A stretch of 64,000 bases of DNA from Debaryomyces hansenii CBS767 (Eukaryota; Ascomycota; Pichiomycetes; Serinales; Debaryomycetaceae), in the NCBI RefSeq assembly GCF_000006445.2, contig NC_006049.2:434001-498000 (forward strand), given 5' to 3'. Positions 39,401 through 46,945 of the stretch are shown in pieces. Every line of letters begins with the position of its first letter. The stretch's first letter is position 1. The notes beneath the pieces were generated by a model. It made no database searches. It saw only the letters and a list, made by a program, of their open reading frames with translations, and was not told the origin of the DNA. Both the position numbers and the translations under genes were made by a program.

Positions 39401-42400
39401 CGTAGAAAGAAGCATATCAGCAATCGACTCAATTGCCTTATGATAGTTGCAAGCAACTTTGAACCAGCAATCAGTAAAATGATCGAATTCACGCAATCTA
39501 GCTGTCTTAAGATGAGAACCGGGTTCAAATGTTGGAAAATCCTGTTTAAAGATGATCCTTCCAGAATGGATGTCTTGCACAATACTTTCCCATGCCTCTT
39601 TGTCGACATCTAATTGCGAACAATCTGGTACTTCATGACTACTTATCTCATTCAAACTCACAGTATGCTTAAAAAAATGTTCAGCTTGTGAAGGTGATAT
39701 TCCTTTCGATGTTAAGTATTGAACTTGTGACAACGGTGGAGACACATTATCTACTAACAAGGGAATAAAGGGTACGTCGGAAACTTCTTTTGTTGCCATC
39801 CAAACATGTTTTGTGATGTAAACAAGTTGCTCAATTAACGGAGATGGTACATTCTGGGTTGTAGCTATATCTGATTGGTTGAAAATTATAGATTCAGAAC
39901 CAATTGTGCTCCGTATTAACTCAAGGGCAATGATTCTAGACTGAACCAAGAACGTTGAGACTAAAAATGATTCTGGATCTTTTTCAAGCCCCTCATGATA
40001 AAATAATTTTGTTGCCGGTAAATTTGGAACAACATCATTATTAACGATCTTAGCAAAAATCATGAGAATCTGACTTAACACATTCTTAGTAATACTGCTT
40101 TCAGAAGTGTTGATATATTTTAAATCATTAGTTTTTGCAACTTCTTGAGGGTCTAACTGTAATAGTTTATTCCAGAAGCCAATTGCCAATTCTTTTAATT
40201 TTTCGAAAAAGCCATTTTGCAAGAGAGAAATAGCTAAACTTGTTTGTATGACATCTTTGTTTACCCTTTCTTTTTGGCTTAGGCAGTATAAACCGATATT
40301 TACTAACACCAAATAGTAACTTGATTTATATTCTTCATTCGAAATATCTGTCGTAATCAAAGTCTCGAATATTTTTCCTATTTCAACAGTGATTCTCACT
40401 GCATCCCTTCGCCATGCAGCATCAATGAATTCTTGTCTCTTATGCATGCAAACACGGCCCAAACAGCAGAAAACTGTTGATATGTAGTTCTGGAAACGGT
40501 ACGCAAAAAACCTTATCTGTAATGAGTTTTTGAACTTCGCACTCGTGCCATCTTGTTTCTCTTGTTTCTTAGAAGGTTCTGCAGCATATATTTGGATTGG
40601 TGGGAATTCGCTGCTACTGTCAAATATAGCACCGGATTGTTTGGCTACGGTATCTGGCATAGTAGAACGCAAAATAATCTCTTCGAACATACATCTCCTT
40701 AGAAGTAAACCAAAATCTGATAATAATCTTAGACCACTTCCGTCTGATGATTTTCCATTTCCAAATAATTCTGCAATTTGGTGATATCTTTCGTGAAACA
40801 TGAGGCCTGGGTTAATATAAATCTCTGTAAACGTGTAAAATAAAGTGTTAAGAGAGTTTAATTCCTTCAAAAAATGTGTACCCGCTTCTTCATTGTCTTC
40901 AAATTTGCTGAAGAAAGAAATATCTGTATTTCTGAAGTTAATAAATTCCTGAATAAGAGGAGACTCAACTTGCTTTTTCAAAATTTCAAATGCAAGAGGT
41001 AGACCATAATCTCTATTTTCGTCATCAAAATATTTTAAGACACCCATTAAAGTTGAAAAACCATTCGAGGTTGTATAATCAAATGGAGCATTAGATAAAG
41101 TCATAAATGAAGCCCAAGATTCATAAGGTATTAATTTCATTGCTTCATTTCCCCACTGTCCACTATCTTGTAGTAATCCACCCAAGAAAAAGAAAACGTT
41201 GTCAGCTAAATATGCAGCATCAGTTGTTTCCCACACTTCTATCTCCTTGGACCCATCTTCATTTTCAATAATCATCTCATCTTTATTGCGATATAATGAT
41301 CCTTTATCTGATGTATAGAAACGAATGCCATTCAATTTGCTATTGACGAAATCAGGAACATTTCGAACTAATTTTTTGATCTCTTCCATAATAATTGGTT
41401 TCAATGGGGTATAATGTCTTCCCAATTCGTCAAACGAGCAACCTAGATTTGTGGTCATATCTGATCTAACCAATTCTTTTGCATAGTCAAGATTATAGAA
41501 TGATTGGAAGTATTTACCAATAGTATTATGCTTCATAACCTTATCTAAACCATCATTATTCAAACAAATAGCACCAATAACTTCAGCTAAGGACATCAAC
41601 AAATCATTTGATGGAAGAAATAAATCTTCAAAATTATCTAAAATGGTATCTATCACCTTAGCTTCATTCAAAATTGAGAACGCTGTTGGCTCATTATGAA
41701 TAATATAAAAGACCGAGTCAATAGTCGCAGACAATATTAATGGGCCAAAAGTTTTAGGATTAAGGAGAATTTGGTTAAAACTTTCTAATAAAGGAGAATC
41801 AAAAAGGTTACGTAATCTATCACCAGGCTCTGACTGAATTAAATGTGAAACTAGTTTCATAAGGTTTCGAATATAGTTAGCTTGTCGGAAGGTAATGTTG
41901 TAATAAACGAGAGACTCCTTAGGTGGACCACCTCCATAATTAGGGTTCTCTAATGCAAAATTGACTTCGTACTTAATTGTATCAATAAGTAATTGAAATC
42001 CATTATTAGCTACAAAATCATCAAATGACTCTGGAGATGCACTTAAAAATACTGTTGTTAAATGAACTGCAGCTGAACACGACCATCTATACTTAGATTT
42101 AACGTTGAAGAATGATAATAAATCATTTAAAATACCACCAGCTGTTAGTCTAGGAGTTAAACTTTTTGAATCTATTAAATTTCCCAACATATTAAAAAAG
42201 TGCACATAAGCCAATTCAAAGCAATCGTCATCTTCGGCCCTAATCTTTTTATTGATATGTCTTATACATTGGAATAAAATTCCATGGTTCACATTCCCAC
42301 CCATACATCTGATGATATCACTTCCCCATACTCTTTTCAAAGAAATGCACTCTAAAGCTTTCGTAGCAGTAAAATAAACATCTCTTGAAACATCTGCTGA

Positions 42401-43540
42401 ATTTTCAGGTTGGATTAAATCGATTAGGAAGCTAAAAATATATGGTTCAGATTCAAAGAATCTTGATGCAGTAAATTCACTTGGACACATACAGCATATG
42501 AACGCAATGGCCAAGCATTTTGCACGAAGTAACTTTTCACGTAATTCGATTGACTCATATGATTTGGTATTAAAAGACTTGACGACAGGCGCAACGAGAC
42601 CGAACTCATACCAATATTCTTTAGGAATAGTTTCAGAAGCCTTGTCAAATATTTGCTCTAAAGATAACTTACGTACAGTTTCTTCCGATAAACTAAAACT
42701 TGTAACACCTTCTTTTGGAACTATTTTTTCTTCATTATCTGTCTTCGATAATTTATTCGAATTGGATTTTGACTTAGACCTTTTTGCTTCTTTATTCTTT
42801 AATTCTTCTTTTCCACTTTTAGCAGATTCACTCTTGGTATGTATATTTTGTGCTTGGGGTGTATAGGCCTTATAGTATTGAAAGTTAAGGTGCTTCCATT
42901 TTGATGGGTATTTTCTTTTCGTAGTAATAGAATCAATTAGACTATAATGGTCACCCAATACAGTATCCTTGTCCTCTTTACTTATCTTCTCCTCTTCTTC
43001 AACTTTACGGTGAAAATTAGGTGGCACTGGAAGTGGGTATGATTTTGCAATCTGTAATACTTTCATCTTGACCGGCTTTGGGGCTGAATATTTATTCGAG
43101 CTAGTCTGAACATATCTCTCTGATATTGAAACACCCACCTCCAAGGCGCTTAATCTGACATCAATCGTTGGTGAATTTATCAACTGGAAGATTCTTTCAC
43201 TACTAGAATAGATAGATCTATTCGCACAGTGTTCAAGTAAAAGATGTGTAAACTGCAAACATGCCACAAGCAACTCTTGATCCTTCTTATCCATTTCCTG
43301 CAATTTGGGATGCTCCTGGTCTAGTTCATACTTCTTAACTTGGGCTTCAAATATTTCATCAAACCTATTCAAGGCTGGCACCCAATGGAATAAATCGCCC
43401 CTTGGTCTTTCCCAAGACAAATTGTGTTTCAATTTATGTGGTAATTCTTCTAAAGGGCAACTCTTAAGATCATCAATCAAAGATTTCAATGGCTTTGCCA
43501 TCTCCATTTTCTCTAAGTGATTCCGCTTAGAAATAATCAT
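33491..43540 (-). CDS. TOM1: Giant HECT-type E3 ubiquitin ligase Tom1 (HUWE1 family)
   Basis: An uninterrupted 3349-residue protein (S. cerevisiae 3268). The N-terminal 1000 or so residues are the Armadillo-like DUF908/DUF913 region. A long acidic tract covers about 1950-2180. Two ubiquitin-binding (UBM-type) motifs, IDPEFFEALPDDMRDEVF and IDPDFLDALPEQIREEIL, lie around residues 2380-2420. The C-terminal HECT domain holds the catalytic Cys3316 in SSHTCFNQ and ends EGHEGFGLA, as in the family. Tom1 ubiquitinates excess histones, unassembled ribosomal proteins, Cdc6 and others. The first ATG is at 43540, and two further Met codons within 14 residues are alternatives. It is divergent from PRP3 (240 bp). 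Confidence 0.97.
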   Translation of the reverse strand: MIISKRNHLEKMEMAKPLKSLIDDLKSCPLEELPHKLKHNLSWERPRGDLFHWVPALNRFDEIFEAQVKKYELDQEHPKLQEMDKKDQELLVACLQFTHLLLEHCANRSIYSSSERIFQLINSPTIDVRLSALEVGVSISERYVQTSSNKYSAPKPVKMKVLQIAKSYPLPVPPNFHRKVEEEEKISKEDKDTVLGDHYSLIDSITTKRKYPSKWKHLNFQYYKAYTPQAQNIHTKSESAKSGKEELKNKEAKRSKSKSNSNKLSKTDNEEKIVPKEGVTSFSLSEETVRKLSLEQIFDKASETIPKEYWYEFGLVAPVVKSFNTKSYESIELREKLLRAKCLAIAFICCMCPSEFTASRFFESEPYIFSFLIDLIQPENSADVSRDVYFTATKALECISLKRVWGSDIIRCMGGNVNHGILFQCIRHINKKIRAEDDDCFELAYVHFFNMLGNLIDSKSLTPRLTAGGILNDLLSFFNVKSKYRWSCSAAVHLTTVFLSASPESFDDFVANNGFQLLIDTIKYEVNFALENPNYGGGPPKESLVYYNITFRQANYIRNLMKLVSHLIQSEPGDRLRNLFDSPLLESFNQILLNPKTFGPLILSATIDSVFYIIHNEPTAFSILNEAKVIDTILDNFEDLFLPSNDLLMSLAEVIGAICLNNDGLDKVMKHNTIGKYFQSFYNLDYAKELVRSDMTTNLGCSFDELGRHYTPLKPIIMEEIKKLVRNVPDFVNSKLNGIRFYTSDKGSLYRNKDEMIIENEDGSKEIEVWETTDAAYLADNVFFFLGGLLQDSGQWGNEAMKLIPYESWASFMTLSNAPFDYTTSNGFSTLMGVLKYFDDENRDYGLPLAFEILKKQVESPLIQEFINFRNTDISFFSKFEDNEEAGTHFLKELNSLNTLFYTFTEIYINPGLMFHERYHQIAELFGNGKSSDGSGLRLLSDFGLLLRRCMFEEIILRSTMPDTVAKQSGAIFDSSSEFPPIQIYAAEPSKKQEKQDGTSAKFKNSLQIRFFAYRFQNYISTVFCCLGRVCMHKRQEFIDAAWRRDAVRITVEIGKIFETLITTDISNEEYKSSYYLVLVNIGLYCLSQKERVNKDVIQTSLAISLLQNGFFEKLKELAIGFWNKLLQLDPQEVAKTNDLKYINTSESSITKNVLSQILMIFAKIVNNDVVPNLPATKLFYHEGLEKDPESFLVSTFLVQSRIIALELIRSTIGSESIIFNQSDIATTQNVPSPLIEQLVYITKHVWMATKEVSDVPFIPLLVDNVSPPLSQVQYLTSKGISPSQAEHFFKHTVSLNEISSHEVPDCSQLDVDKEAWESIVQDIHSGRIIFKQDFPTFEPGSHLKTARLREFDHFTDCWFKVACNYHKAIESIADMLLSTYSDPSDISSKLAYYIFDLVGVKKNKSSDLGVAIHLFGIILKDEKVVYSNKETISRFTRFMTIELESNPKDVDKDYISYGLYILEQVMYYKDFPVSEKSPHERLCPQNDTVPFLIDDELKRRVFDSLIKLDEIHEIKSAIGIARIMILLVKDEECSTMLVNSKLLKTLISLASDFMKNASDKYDIYQAALVVLIRRCFETTEVLKVNMSVELSTVFKGSIRGKRDLQSVLKETASVVLRDPGLYVDVFSQEVRLDNYDGGDVYPSKLTVFRKKHDKSNEDMDMEDVEASKEVDNLALQRTINSTGIIHTLLSELMEVSKKDWVSEPQSTDDEKTAKDSTTDVFKNTDFAYASFLLQTITELLGSYKQSKLEFLTFSKKNQNDNLKPRSTALNFLLHQLIPTRLLIKSSGIEFERRSAISSLSKLAVLALVSTPILNEDNSPDPKKEDIDMAFIRKFYVDILLKILKETVSAPSVANVRYGKLIDLFDLCGCMITQKFRDLTGPLLNKNATKYDQYYIAKALIDKQIPSQLTGIISEFDVNFPEINRVIKLGIKPLTLLGKIKSEFQDIFEDEHQGDKEDDDIVPEDVDDRDETPDLFRNSTLGMYDVEHESEDSEMDYYDEGDPLEVLMSGEEISEEDSEDSSHLSELDSEMEEDEDNDISIDEGYEGNESMDDDNIPSIEDDDIEIIDELDMHSHSDSDEGSINDEVSDESGVYDYDEEEGISEYDDEELDGWIEAFEDDNAPSNEAEVEDGDIPSGVESLRRNRLEHSRDAYEVMDSGESDEDEEDNMSEDDSVVDDEVDGLGIAPDSRRRARDFASTFFDALRPAMGQPNIASLFEGLFSSANNDNGLLRGTIHISGPGNSSRFERSFGNVILMGSKSKRDNDVLHSMYIKSTRERWLDALNMFYSKSKDEAVMKIIPNIVNRIEKESIEIFKLKKEEAERIRKEREEKIRKREEEERLKREEEAREREINATNNSEHHDPIMVRIGDRDVDISGTDIDPEFFEALPDDMRDEVFTQHVRERRANASNTGADAREIDPDFLDALPEQIREEILQQESMARRFSTLEDEMTYPDVDEDEDLEDGNEGESTNPFVLPSSDNSGSNRRRSTVAGDATSESSKKSKKVFFTPLVERSGVAALIRLLFIPLPINQREYIHQALQYLCKSKQSRAEIMGLLIAILQDGLINQRSIEKVYSQVCLKAKTSTSNTESQNNQFPIGGSPIIIGNQIIEVVHYILERNTHMRYYLLTEHDNPYILKKINRKTKLKESLSKESKYPINLLLRLLENNLIKEDQTFMDVLARVLQIATRPLHALQNANKSVEDNKVPPITPPVIPDHNFRQIIKILTSNDCPNTTFRRTISAMQNLSVLPNAQKVFSVELSDQATKLGQTIISDLNVLTREIHKSDTYNTENKSFAKFSASSSDQAKLLRILTALDYMFESKEKDKGFEDEKTDYKAIHDGKENKLTLDEIEELTGLYKRLALGTLWDALSDCLRVLEERKGMTNIATALLPLIEALMVVCKHSKVKEIHIKDAIKYEAKKIDFTKEPIESLFFSFTDEHKKILNQMVRTNPNLMSGPFGMLVRNPGVLEFDNKKNYFDRKLHENKNENAKLSISIRRDQVFLDSYRALFFKPKDEFKNSKLEVNFKGESGIDAGGVTREWYQVLSRQMFNPDYALFTPVASDETTFHPNRTSYINPEHLSFFKFIGKIIGKAIFDNSFLDCHFSRAVYKRILGKSVSLKDMETLDLEYFKSLVWMLENDITDVITEDFSVETDDYGEHKIIDLIPNGRDIAVTEENKHEYVKLVVQYRLQTSVTEQMDNFLLGFHEIISKDLVSIFDEQELELLISGLPDIDVLDWQNNSTYNNYSPSSEQIQWFWRAVKSFDNEERAKLLQFATGTSKVPLNGFKELSGASGTCKFSIHRDYGTTDRLPSSHTCFNQIDLPAYESYETLRGSVLLAITEGHEGFGLA

Positions 43541-43780
43541 TGTGTAAGATATGTATTATTAACACTTCAGGCTCAAGAAAGTAAATTGTTCAAATTTATT
43601 TAAGCTATCAATTACAAATTGGACGCTTCAACTGTTAATATAATCCTTCTTAAGACTGTTCTTATGTGTATGTATGATTAGTCTATGATTTGATTACGAA
43701 AAACTGAATTTATAAGTAGTTCTTGCTATTTTTGCTCGAAACTCCTGGTTCAAACACACTGATAGTATACAGGGCAAGTG

Positions 43781-45361
43781 ATGAGTCCAACAAGAATAGA
43801 ATATGTTTACTCTAATGATAAGAGGAATATAACAGAAATGTCTTACAGGAAGAGGCCATTTGAAAAGAATGGGAATGGAGAAAGTAAGCGAATAAAAGAA
43901 CTGAGTTCTACTGACACAACGGACGCAATTGCAAGAGCTAAAGCAAGATTACTAGAAAAGAACAAAAACGGTACTCCTGAACAGACCGGCCATAGACATA
44001 GTAATAACCCACATAGGGTAGACACTTTGTCATCGAAGATAGATTCGGCTAAAAAGCGATTAAATAACCAAGACTCAGAAAGAGAAAGAGAAGAGAGAGA
44101 GGGTAAAGGTGGGCTTAATGTGGAAATTCATCCGCTATTACGAAATAATGCTCCAGCACGTACATTACCTAAAAATCATAATCCGTTAAAGCAAAACGTT
44201 AAAAAGTGGTTTGATCCTACGGCTATCAATCCATATTTGAACCAAGATGATATGTCGGGACCAATTACGGCACAGCATAGACCAAGAACATTACAATTCA
44301 ACGAACAGGGGAAGTATATTGCAAAGGGAAATGAATTGAGAGAAAAATTGAAAAAGGAACAAGAAGAAGTGGTCAAATACCAAGAAACTCAAGAAAAGGG
44401 ATTGACAGCGGATGAAAATTTAGGGGAACATTTATACAAACTGCAATATCCACCGGTTGTTGAATGGTGGGACAGACCGTATTTGAAAGACCGTAATTAC
44501 AATAACATTACAGATGAATCACGTCTCATATATGACAACGAAATCGCTCCCATTTCTATATATATACAACATCCTGTGTTGATACCGCCTCCTTGGGAAA
44601 GACATATGCCAGACGCGAAACCTATGTATCTAACGAAGAAAGAATTGAAGAGAATAAGACGAAATGATAGACATGAAAAACAAAAGGATATGCAAGATCG
44701 TATAAAGCTAGGGTTGGATCCTCCTCCCCCACCGAAAGTGAAATTATCAAATCTAATGAACGTATTGACCAACGAAGCAATTAAAGACCCTACGGCAGTG
44801 GAAATGAAAGTTCGAGAAGAAGTCGAAGAAAGGCATTTAAAACACATGCAAGAGAATGAAGAACGGAAGTTGACTAAAGAAGAAAGGCTTGCAAAAATTC
44901 AAAACCAACACGAAAAAAATCTTGAAAAGGGATATCATACCACAGTATTCAAAATTGATAAGCTTTCGAATCCCAGAAACTTCTACAAAATTGATATCAA
45001 TGCTAAGCAGTTGGGATTATATGGAATATGTTTGTTGAATCCCAAATTCAATTTGATCATTGTGGAAGGTGGAGCTAAAAGCATCAAGTTCTACAAAAGG
45101 CTATTAACGCAGAGGATCGATTGGACTGAGAACATTGCTCCTAAGGTATCGGATGATCTAAACTCCCCTGATATATCACCAGAACAAATAGAAGATCTCT
45201 CCGATAATAAATGTCTGCTTTTGTGGGAAGGGCAAATCAAAGAAATAAAATTTAAGAAATGGTCGATAATGAGAACTTCCAATGATGATGAGGCATTTGA
45301 CGTTCTCAATAGATTTGGTGTGATAAACTATTGGCGTGAGGCTCTAGTTATAGATAATTAA
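43781..45361 (+). CDS. PRP3: U4/U6 snRNP component Prp3
   Basis: A 526-residue protein (S. cerevisiae 469). The N-terminus is charged and likely disordered. The PRP3 domain begins around residue 125 (HPLLRNNAPARTLPKNHNPL) and continues through VKKWFDPTAINPYL and VVEWWDRPYL. The C-terminal DUF1115 domain has LWEGQIKEIKFKKWSIMRT and ends near FGVINYWREAL. Prp3 is needed to form the U4/U6.U5 tri-snRNP. An in-frame GTG directly upstream is not used. A polar region around 85-110 (ERERE runs) is the weakest conserved part. Confidence 0.94.
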   Translation: MSPTRIEYVYSNDKRNITEMSYRKRPFEKNGNGESKRIKELSSTDTTDAIARAKARLLEKNKNGTPEQTGHRHSNNPHRVDTLSSKIDSAKKRLNNQDSEREREEREGKGGLNVEIHPLLRNNAPARTLPKNHNPLKQNVKKWFDPTAINPYLNQDDMSGPITAQHRPRTLQFNEQGKYIAKGNELREKLKKEQEEVVKYQETQEKGLTADENLGEHLYKLQYPPVVEWWDRPYLKDRNYNNITDESRLIYDNEIAPISIYIQHPVLIPPPWERHMPDAKPMYLTKKELKRIRRNDRHEKQKDMQDRIKLGLDPPPPPKVKLSNLMNVLTNEAIKDPTAVEMKVREEVEERHLKHMQENEERKLTKEERLAKIQNQHEKNLEKGYHTTVFKIDKLSNPRNFYKIDINAKQLGLYGICLLNPKFNLIIVEGGAKSIKFYKRLLTQRIDWTENIAPKVSDDLNSPDISPEQIEDLSDNKCLLLWEGQIKEIKFKKWSIMRTSNDDEAFDVLNRFGVINYWREALVIDN

Positions 45362-45558
45362 CATTGTATATAGCGTATTATATCTAATCCACCATTTAAT
45401 GTAAATGGGACTAAAGAAATGTTGATTATGTAATATATTATATACAAACTGGATCTCGGGATTGCTCAGACTAAGGTTATTGGTGGTTGAAGCTTTACTG
45501 TTCTTTACTACTTTTGAACTATTATATTTCAAGCAAATACGTCTACGAAATTAATAAA

Positions 45559-45967
45559 ATGGGTGCTGCTTATACTATATTTGGGAGACAAGTCCCATCT
45601 CATATTGTATGTATTAAGGTAACAATTTTGGATTGAAATCGAGAGGGAATAAGTACTGAAAGTATCCATAGCTTTGATCATAAATTAACGAAGAGGGCCA
45701 TGAATTCAATTTGCTTTACTCTTATAGAATATTGATTGACTAACAGAACAGCTTTCTATTGCCACTTTAGGTACTGCTGCAGCTGTTGTTGCATGGCCTC
45801 GTGCTAAGAAGGAAGCTCCGCCAGCCCAGGCTGCTCCTGTTGCCCAAACCAAAGAAGAAGACTTTGACTTAGAAAAGTTCTTGAAGTATGTATACACTGA
45901 TTAGATTAATCTTGTGGTTCGTCTACTAACTAGATATAGCGATTTGACCAAGGAAGAAACAAAATGA
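45559..45967 (+). CDS. ATP19: Mitochondrial ATP synthase subunit k (Atp19), three exons
   Basis: Join 45559-45606, 45752-45885 and 45940-45967, coding 69 residues (S. cerevisiae 68). Exon 1 gives MGAAYTIFGRQVPSHI, close to MGAAYHFMGKAIPPHQ of Atp19. Exon 2 gives LSIATLGTAAAVVAWPRAKK, a short membrane segment with the family's I-x-T-L-G, then a charged linker to DFDLEKFL. Exon 3 gives NDLTKEETK and a TGA. Both introns have GTATGT donors and good branch motifs, and frame is preserved throughout. Subunit k stabilises dimers of the F1Fo complex in the inner membrane. No exon is long enough to stand out as a frame on its own. It lies 197 bp after PRP3, on the same strand. Confidence 0.9.
45607..45751 (+). 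other. ATP19: ATP19 intron 1 (145 nt)
   Basis: Donor GTATGT at 45607-45612, branch motif GACTAAC at 45738-45744 (preceded by T), and acceptor CAG ending at 45751, 7 nt after the branch motif. It falls between codons (phase 0). A later TTTAG at 45770 would break the conserved reading frame and is rejected. Confidence 0.88.
45886..45939 (+). other. ATP19: ATP19 intron 2 (54 nt) with two nearby acceptors
   Basis: Donor GTATGT at 45886-45891, branch motif TACTAAC at 45924-45930, acceptor TAG at 45937-45939, 9 nt on. Another TAG at 45931-45933 touches the branch motif. Using it would insert two residues and keep frame. The 9-nt choice agrees with the 7-10 nt spacing in the other introns here. Confidence 0.82.
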
Positions 45968-46945
45968 TTCTCGAGCACGATTTATATGATATATACTTAA
46001 AAATAGAATAGAATACTATAGCTTATATTCTCCATGTGATTGGATTAAATTACATGTAGCTCCGAACTAGACTGTAGTATGTGTTGGTTCAATATATATG
46101 TTTCAATGTATCTCTCTAGTGAAATGTTCTCCAGATGTCGAGCCTATCATGGGGCCGGAACTTTGGTGTACCGATGCTCTGTCTGGTGTATTGATCTCTG
46201 TGATGTAGGGATGTTGAGGTGCATGGGTCTTTGTGTTTGGCTTCGGCCGAAACATCTCCAAACGGCTATCACCAGAGTAATCTACAGCAGCACTGTTATG
46301 TACATATGGAGGTCTCTATAAACTGTCTGTATTATGTATCTCTAGTATCTTGTCCTACTCCTACGCTCCTAGCCCCATCGGGCTATACCCACTCCGAAAT
46401 CACATCAGTCTATAGTCGTCAGTTCTGAACCCTTCTATTTATACTCCTCGTCTCCCGTCTTCGGTTTGGTTCTACAGTGAGCCACCCCAGTTTCATTCGC
46501 TCCTACGCGTCCCTACAGATAAACCAGCTAGTGCTTTCCCGAGTATCGTCTGCAATTCGGATGCGTCGTTCTCTGGTTAATTATATTTCTAACGCGTTTT
46601 GTTGCTCTTAAGTAACGTTTAGTAAACAAAACACCGTCAAAGCGGGATAATTGTGAAGTTGCTGCTGGTAATATACACTATCGGGGTTGTTACACCCGCA
46701 GAATCAAAATCTTAACTATAGGAACTATGAAGGATCTATTCAAAAGAGCGTCTTCCAGACGCGCGAATTATTTTTGTGCTTTGTTTATTTTCATTCTGGT
46801 GATGACAAATTAAATTTGCTAGCGAGACGCGTTTCGAGTATTTAATAAGCCAAATCCGCCCAAATAAAAGATTTTATTGTAAAGAATCAACACTTCTCGT
46901 TTGAAAGATCTTAGTATTATTATTAACGAAGAAGAATAATTAATA
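45968..46945. promoter_or_regulatory. RNR1 upstream region with MCB elements
   Basis: About 980 bp without a credible gene. Short frames near 46079-46428 have no protein-like features. Three perfect MCB boxes (ACGCGT) lie at 46505-46510, 46592-46597 and 46827-46832, and a variant ACGCGCGAA at 46759-46767. A 10-bp palindrome TTCGGCCGAA is at 46242-46251. MCB boxes bind the Mbp1-Swi6 factor (MBF), which drives G1/S genes including RNR1 in budding and fission yeast. Confidence 0.75.

Noticed and set aside
45762..45770. TTTAG at 45770 as the ATP19 intron 1 acceptor
   Set aside because: It removes the conserved LSIATLG segment and shifts the frame.
46079..46428. Cysteine-rich small frames before RNR1
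   Set aside because: No conserved features; they fall in promoter DNA and overlap in two frames.
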